From: Pholiota molesta
Taxonomy: Eukaryota; Basidiomycota; Agaricomycetes; Agaricales; Strophariaceae
Direction of reading: 5' to 3'
Length of the DNA: 24,403 nt
Assembly: GCA_014925825.1 (NCBI GenBank)
Contig: JACGCK010000434.1
Location: forward strand, 1 to 24,403
A program made the position numbers and the translations under genes. A model generated the notes under the pieces. That model was not told where the DNA came from. It did not search any database and worked only from the letters and a program-made list of their open reading frames with translations. This document shows positions 19,311 to 24,403 of this stretch, in pieces (the stretch's first letter is position 1; each line of letters opens with the position of its first letter).

Positions 19311-19620
19311 GCTAGGGCGGGACAAGACAGAAAATGAAAGGACGGTGGGACGCGGGCCAGCCGGGTAAAGTAAGGAGCGTGTGGTGAAAAAAGCGGGCGA
19401 AGAAAAGCGGCGCAGACAGTGAACGAAGTGGGTAGAGGCTCCCGCCTACGAGATAATTAGCGGAGAAAGGCCGTTGGCTCTTTGAGAGTGGGTCGAAGTT
19501 GGTTACCAGATCACCACAAGGTGTAGTCAAGACAACAACCCTCTCTTTTTACTATTATTCGCGTTCCCACACTCAGTCACACACTATCATCAGATGACTA
19601 TCATACATTCTATCCCCTTT
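19311..19620. other. intergenic: RFX1-like promoter and PPN1 3' flank
   Basis: A 310-bp gap between the leftward RFX start and the leftward PPN1 stop. It should contain the RFX 5' leader/promoter and PPN1 3' end. A pyrimidine-rich stretch lies near 19540. A leftward open frame here shows no conserved motif. Confidence 0.4.
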
Positions 19621-22180
19621 CTACGACGCTTCCCCCCCAAGGTACATGTACTCCAGAAACCGCTTTCGAAGCTTCCGCCGTTCAGTGTCCGCCAGCTGAC
19701 GTGCAAGTCGTATCCACGACGCTATCGTCAGGTCGCGCATCCCGTATGGCGCAAACTTGCTCTTCTTTGTCCCCGGCGTGCGCAATTCCTCTGGGAGAAG
19801 CGCAGGCGGCACTGGGTATACAAATTCCCCGGCGGCCTCCTTCGCCGTACTCGGATGCAACAGGTCGAGCCGATATGTCAGATATTCCAGCTCAAACTCC
19901 GGCGGGCTCTTCTTGCCAGCTTCGTCCAGAGCCGGAATGTAGTACTAGAAGATGTAATTCATACCTGTCCACGCTGTCAGATAAGCTCAAGCGCTCACCT
20001 GAGCATAGCCTAGAGGACTCCAGCGTTGATTCGACCGTGAAGGCGAGTTTTCATCAGAGTTCCATGGCTGATCCAAATGACACCGCCATGTTTTCTGATA
20101 ATCGGGATTCTCGCAGCTAGCGGTGCTGTTTCGATCATTTCGATGCTCGCCGTGTTTCCGTTTCTGGTTTACCATATGTGTATCCCCACTAGCGCCTGTG
20201 ATATTGTACGAAAATACCCTGAACGCCGGCAAATACGGATTTGGCACAACAGAAGGAGCGACGTTGACCACTGCATAATCTGTCATCTTCGGCGAATTTG
20301 GTAGAGAGGAAAACTCTTCCAGAAGGGATCCGTACAAAGTGCCACCGCTCCGAACCTTGAATTTACCATGCTCACTTTTCTGACTGTCCAATTTGGGGAA
20401 CGTGTGCAAATCTTCTGCATCCAAGAAAAAGAACTGGAAACAAATGATTAACATAAGTTTCGGGTTCGCCGGAGCGCATCATCAAGACTTACATGATCTG
20501 CGTTCATATGCTGGAAAGGCTGATCAATAAAATACTCGATACAAAATAAATCAATCATACTCCGAAGAGATGTCCCACAATTGTGTCTTGATAACGCAAG
20601 GAAAGTTCCGTATAGCGAACAAACTATTCAATTTCAGGTTAGCACTCATAACAGATTTGAACACGTAGTAACTTACACATTCAGGGAAATAATTTGAGGA
20701 TGAGGGTGGTACATGCCCTGCGTACGCATTTAACAAAATGATCTATGATTTTGGTATGGCACTACCTGTTATCCATACCTGTGTCACCTCGGTTATTAAT
20801 GCTATACGACTTAAAATACACTGTAAATCTTCCCTACCTGCATGCCTCGTTTGCGGTACATCTCAAGTTGCACTTCCATCCAATCTATTTGCAGATTTCC
20901 CGGATCGTTTGGCTCCGTGAATGGACAACCAGAAACAACTAATCTATGATGTGAGCGCACACTCCGGAAAATTGAGGATATATGGCCCACCTTTATTTGA
21001 GTCATAAAAATACATGGTGTTCAGACTGATTGCGGCGAGCTTGTCAGGAACCACTTCCACAGCGAAATATGCGCCGCGTTGGAACACTTGCAGATATGGG
21101 AAAGGGATGAACTGGCTCCAAATCCTACATCATATCCGATATCAGAGACTATGACATTCATGATTGATGGACTGCAGCTGCGACTGACTGGGCGAACTCA
21201 TTGGTGATGCTGTTAGGACCTGTGAAAGAGTGTTAGAACAGGAATGCCCGTTGCCGGTGGCGCATGAATGATGGGGGTACCTGGACTCAAGATGTTCTGT
21301 GACGGTCGAAAGATCAGAATCAGAACTCTTCCAGAGAGTTAATATGTTTCATACGTGTGCTGGAAGCAAAAGGATCAGCTACAGCATCCAACAGTGAAAA
21401 TGCTGTTAACTCACGCCAGATATCATTATTGCCTAATGATTTGCCAAAGCATCAGATACCGTGCAAACATCAAACTGTAGCGCGACGCACCTAAGCTTGG
21501 AACCACAGGAATTCCCTTGCTCGAGAAGTGCTTATGCATCTTATTCGCAACTGCTCTGTTAAGGTCATAAATCTCCGCTGGTGTTCGAGGAATTTGGCGA
21601 TCGTTGTCATGTCTTGGAGGATGTTTAGTTTTGGTGCGGGCAGCGTTAACAATGGCGGATTCACCTCGCATTATCTCCTGTCCCTTTGGGCTCTTCAGCA
21701 ATGGGCCTTAATTCATGTATATAATAACGTACAGATGACGAAATCAATCTCATCTCCCCAGTTTTCCTTCAAGAAGTCAAGAGTAAAGTTGGTAAGGGAG
21801 AAAGGGGAGTCGCATTCTCTGCAAAAGGAAGTGAGATAAAGACAGGATGCATGCACAAGACCACGTTGGATGACGCACGAGAAGGGTGTTCCGTAATAGA
21901 GTGACTTGTTCTTTTTCTTCTTGGTCTTTTTCCTGTGGCATGCAGTCGATTCTGAGGCTTTATTAACATAGTGCGGATCTGGATGTATATCTGTGACGTG
22001 TAGAAACCGGCCATGCAGCTCCTTCGGTCCTTTTATACTGGTGAGTGGTATAATTATGCTTGGGGTCGCATTACACTCACTGAGAGGCTCTATTGCCAGT
22101 GGTTTCTGAGCAGGAGATGCGATGACATCGTCAGCGGGCAAACTTACAACGAGAAAGAGCAACGACGGAAAGAACAGCAT
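19621..22180 (-). CDS. PPN1: Ppn1 endopolyphosphatase (vacuolar metallophosphoesterase), microexon-rich
   Basis: Exons (minus): 22081-22180, 21879-22029, 21733-21818, 21665-21683, 21491-21612, 21415-21432, 21355-21359, 21281-21296, 21189-21219, 20991-21124, 20838-20938, 20766-20778, 20677-20717, 20561-20623, 20493-20510, 19999-20433 and 19621-19944; 558 residues (575 if the first intron is retained). It cleaves inorganic polyphosphate in the vacuole. The start MLFFPSLLFLVV is a signal peptide/anchor. The metal-binding motifs are in order: TDIHPD (D47, H49), WTGDNARHD (115-121), GNNDIWPHN (160-168), GHVPP (266-270) and GHMNADH (300-306), then FFFLDAEDLH. The C-terminus PYGMRDLTIASWIRLARQL is typical of Ppn1. 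Every junction keeps phase, and no stop or frameshift is needed. The exon count is exceptionally high, with exons of 5, 13, 16, 18, 18 and 19 nt. Same strand as its neighbours on both sides. Confidence 0.95.
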
Positions 22181-22577
22181 GAAAGTAATGAGTACAGCGA
22201 GACAAGCGAATGTATCGGCTTAAAAGAAAGCTGGAGAGGCTGGACGGGAGCCTCGATGAGGAAGGGCGGCTCGCACGTTCGTTGGTCTATATCTGAAGTC
22301 AGAGAACAGAGCGTACTTGCCTTGTTCTGCCCAAATCCAGACAGATCATATCTCCATTCGGAGAGAGCCGAGCTCGAAGGAGGGAGAAGTCACTCTAAAA
22401 ATATGTTGATCTTCAGTAATGGATGGTATACATGCCATTGTGGTAGTGTACAGGAAAACAGATACATAGCGAGGGTCATGAGGATGTGTAAAGATGGAGA
22501 CGTTATACAGAATGGCGACAGGTGATGAAAAGAAAACCCAAATAATAATAGTAAGAGACCTGTATGTATCGGCGAAA
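22181..22577. promoter_or_regulatory. PPN1 promoter region / 3' flank of unknown gene
   Basis: A 397-bp gap, upstream of PPN1 and downstream of the unknown 149-aa gene, both leftward. A long rightward open frame runs through the PPN1 first exon and this gap, but it is antisense and without motifs. No specific regulatory box was identified. Confidence 0.4.
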
Positions 22578-23241
22578 TTACTTCAATCTCGTCGAGAGAC
22601 GCGTGGTGTTGCTGGCATCTTCACCTTCGTGATTTGAAGACGTCGAAGATTCGGATGTAGGTCGGTGAAGTGCAAGAAGGATGTCCACATTGTCACTGGT
22701 ATTTAGAACAGCCCGGATTGATTCTTCCGCGAGGTGGCAAATCTGAAATACGATTTGCGTCAGGAACTGCGCGCGCTGAATGGGAATGGCAGCATTGTTA
22801 CTCACCCTGCTATATCCGCCCGTCTGCAGCTGCGAACGACTGCTGGCAATCGCGTTGTGTATGGCATCGTATGCATATCTCCTCCTGTATATGAAGTGAT
22901 GGGTGTGTCAGTGCTGATGGAATGAAAGGTGTAAATAAAAGTGGTGCGTACAGAATGCTCTCCAACTCTAAACGCGTTCTTGGCAACAGAAACAAATCAT
23001 TTCCGCTGAGGTAGCGGTCAAATGCGCGGTAGGACGCACACCCAGATATCAATGACTCATCAACAGAGGGTTTGTCGGTGTGCCAGTCGAAGCTGTTTTC
23101 ACTGGACCAAAAAGAACACGTCAGCTCGGGAGGACTAAAGGAAGCAGTGTCCAAATATTAAGACACAGGTGGAAAACATACATACCTTAGATGATTGTGG
23201 GCAGTGGCTTCGGGAGTGTGAGGGGCAAGGAGTTTGTCCAT
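22578..23241 (-). CDS. uncharacterised small protein, four exons
   Basis: Not recognised. Proposed exons (minus): 23186-23241, 22952-23101, 22806-22884 and 22578-22742; introns of 84, 67 and 63 nt; 149 residues. Intron 1 has a CTGAC branch and a pyrimidine tract before its AG, and all phases agree, which supports the model. The protein starts MDKLLAPHTPEATAHNHLSE, has a central segment with ENSFDWHTDKP, then LLPRTRLELESILRRYAYDA and IHNAIASSRSQLQTGGYSR, a likely helical region, and ends in a Ser/Thr-rich acidic tail. No signal peptide or membrane segment is seen. The intron pattern, unbroken frame and mixed amphipathic composition argue that it is a real gene. A nearer acceptor at 23135 would add 11 residues in frame. 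Function unknown. Confidence 0.6.
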
Positions 23242-23509
23242 AGTGGATGGTGGTGGTATGGGTTGAAGCCACAGAAAGCGCCTGGGATGAATTTATAGAA
23301 GAGCCTGAGTCAGATTGCGGGCACAAGCGCTGGCGCGGAGTTGTGATTGTGGCAGCAAATAAGGGGACAAACGTGAGAGGTCGGTGACGAAACGGACGAG
23401 AAACAAAAATGGAGGCCCATCTTGGCCCATCCTCGTCCGTTAATATTCTTTTTTGATCTCGATCATCCGTCAGCTCAATTTCCGGTTTACCCTTCATTAG
23501 GCTGGCTAT

Positions 23510-23541
23510 GTTATCTGCCCGGCTAACTCCGGGCAGATAAC
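23510..23541. repeat. 13-bp perfect inverted repeat with GATA cores
   Basis: GTTATCTGCCCGG at 23510-23522 and CCGGGCAGATAAC at 23529-23541 are exact reverse complements with a 6-nt spacer (CTAACT). Each arm carries AGATAA, a match to the HGATAR site of fungal GATA zinc-finger factors. Confidence 0.9.
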
Positions 23542-23682
23542 TTTGCGCTCGCTGAGTGATTTAAGCGCCCATGACTCGCTTTTATCACTTCATATTTTGC
23601 ATGTATACTATGTATGTAGTTCAGAATAAATCTGTCTGCTAGGAATTTACAGGGAGTCCGCACAAGGCGCGAAATTTGCAAA

Positions 23683-23715
23683 TGGCAGATAACAATGGCC
23701 AAATGTTATCTGCCA
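23683..23715. repeat. 12-bp perfect inverted repeat with GATA cores, opposite orientation
   Basis: TGGCAGATAACA at 23683-23694 and TGTTATCTGCCA at 23704-23715 are exact reverse complements with a 9-nt spacer holding TGGCCA. It shares the 10-base core GGCAGATAAC with the repeat at 23510-23541, but with arms in the opposite order. Confidence 0.9.
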
Positions 23716-24387
23716 ATCACATGACGTGGCGCGTCTCATCTTCCCAAAACCCTGCCCGACCGTCGCAATTTCGGAGTTTTGCACACTCTCATCAACATTG
23801 TAGAGTTACATGCAGCGATATATATTTAAGATCTTTCACACAAAAAAAAACGAACATCTGAGAGTGACTTTTACATGTGTAATCCGCTCTTTTTTTTCAG
23901 GGCTTTAGAAAAGTGCTGTTCAGCACATCCAACTTGGTTTCTCGAAGTGCGCATCGCGCGGAATTTTTTTTTGAATTGTCGGACAGATTTTTGAGGTCTC
24001 AGACACCATTTCGGCTTATTTTACGGCTATCTAAGTAGTCCTGTGAGCTCTCTTTTTCTCCTTCTTTTCTTTCCTTTTTGAATTCTTTTTTTCGATTTCT
24101 TTCTTTAAAACACCCAGCCTATTGAAGGGAGAACCCAATTTCCCCGCTAAAGATAAGGCTGATCGAACGTGCGCTCGGCCGGCCTGTGTCACGGCTGTCA
24201 CACTGTACCGCAATGCGGGGTTGGGAGTCCTCGAACTCTTTAGCTTCACCACTCTGCGGAATACACCATATGTGAGCATCCTTCTTTTCGACCTGTCTTC
24301 CAGGCTGCTCATGATCTTACCCGCTCAATTCCCTTCTTCTCCTTGGCGTTGTAATCTTAGCCCGAGCGCGGCAAACTTATCCCAATC

Positions 24388-24403
24388 ATGTCACCCCGAA
24401 TCG
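24388..24403 (+). CDS. possible start of a rightward gene cut by the window edge
   Basis: An ATG at 24388 opens a five-codon frame (M-S-P-R-I) running off the window. The CT-rich tract and TATA-like element upstream make a gene start plausible. There is too little sequence to identify any product. Confidence 0.2.

Larger units (their letters stand above)
23242..24403. promoter_or_regulatory. non-coding, promoter-like right end
   Basis: No gene could be supported in this stretch. It holds the two GATA-type inverted repeats (23510-23541 and 23683-23715), a CRE/E-box-like TGACGTGG near 23723, a TATA-like GATATATATTTAAG near 23817-23830, an A9-type run near 23842 and a CT-rich tract at about 24040-24110. 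A rightward ATG at 24388 (M-S-P-R-I) could open a gene that leaves the window. It may serve both the leftward unknown gene and a rightward one. Confidence 0.45.

Noticed and set aside
19312..19530. Leftward 72-codon frame as an extra 5' exon of the RFX gene
   Set aside because: It ends in TAG just before the chosen ATG and has no conserved content; splicing into the RFX frame is not compelling.
22013..22525. 170-codon rightward frame over the PPN1 first exon and its promoter
   Set aside because: It is antisense to the PPN1 signal peptide and first conserved block, has no known motif and no splice structure.
23135..23497. 120-codon leftward frame upstream of the unknown small gene
   Set aside because: It overlaps the small gene's exon 1 in another frame; composition is basic and low-complexity, no motif seen.
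1..24403. CRISPR arrays, bacterial operons, toxin or defence systems
   Set aside because: No regularly spaced repeats and no prokaryotic gene organisation; intron-rich eukaryotic genes throughout.

Overview
This window looks like nuclear DNA from a filamentous basidiomycete, most likely an Agaricomycete. The protein-coding genes are split by many 42-84 nt GT-AG introns with CTNA-type branch points, intergenic gaps are short, and the protein set is fungal: an Esc1-like bHLH factor, Elg1, a JMJD7-like hydroxylase, Nhp2, Bfr1, an RFX factor and Ppn1. All identifications come from reading motifs and splice signals by eye; no database search was run.

Layout, left to right. Positions 1-1205 hold an unassigned C- and CpG-rich block. 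Positions 1206-5585 (+) hold a long uninterrupted LINE-type ORF with the C-terminal half of an APE endonuclease, a reverse transcriptase, RNase H and a C-terminal zinc-knuckle-like motif. Its endonuclease N-terminus and ORF1 are missing, so it looks 5'-truncated. Then come ESC1-like bHLH (6186-8036, -), ELG1 (8214-11158, -), a JMJD7-like JmjC gene (11471-12872, +), NHP2 (13129-13862, +), BFR1 (14105-15896, +), RFX1-like (16277-19310, -), PPN1 endopolyphosphatase (19621-22180, -) and a 149-residue gene of unknown function (22578-23241, -). The right end (23242-24403) is non-coding, promoter-like DNA with two unusual GATA-motif inverted repeats, a TATA-like box and a CT-rich tract, perhaps leading into a rightward gene.

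Most genes are housekeeping functions: replication clamp unloading (ELG1), box H/ACA snoRNP (NHP2), mRNP/ER-associated segregation protein (BFR1), polyphosphate turnover (PPN1), plus two transcription factors. I see no operon-like or pathway-level cluster and no clear new system.

The most notable signals are: (1) PPN1 is cut into about 17 exons including a 5-nt microexon and others of 13, 16, 18, 18 and 19 nt, each needed to rebuild conserved phosphoesterase motifs; (2) the paired GATA palindromes at 23510-23715; (3) five apparent one-base losses, each in or next to a homopolymer, in three conserved genes (two in ELG1, one inside its Walker A motif; two in BFR1; one in RFX1), which looks more like a consensus-quality problem than gene death; (4) the intact but 5'-truncated LINE ORF.
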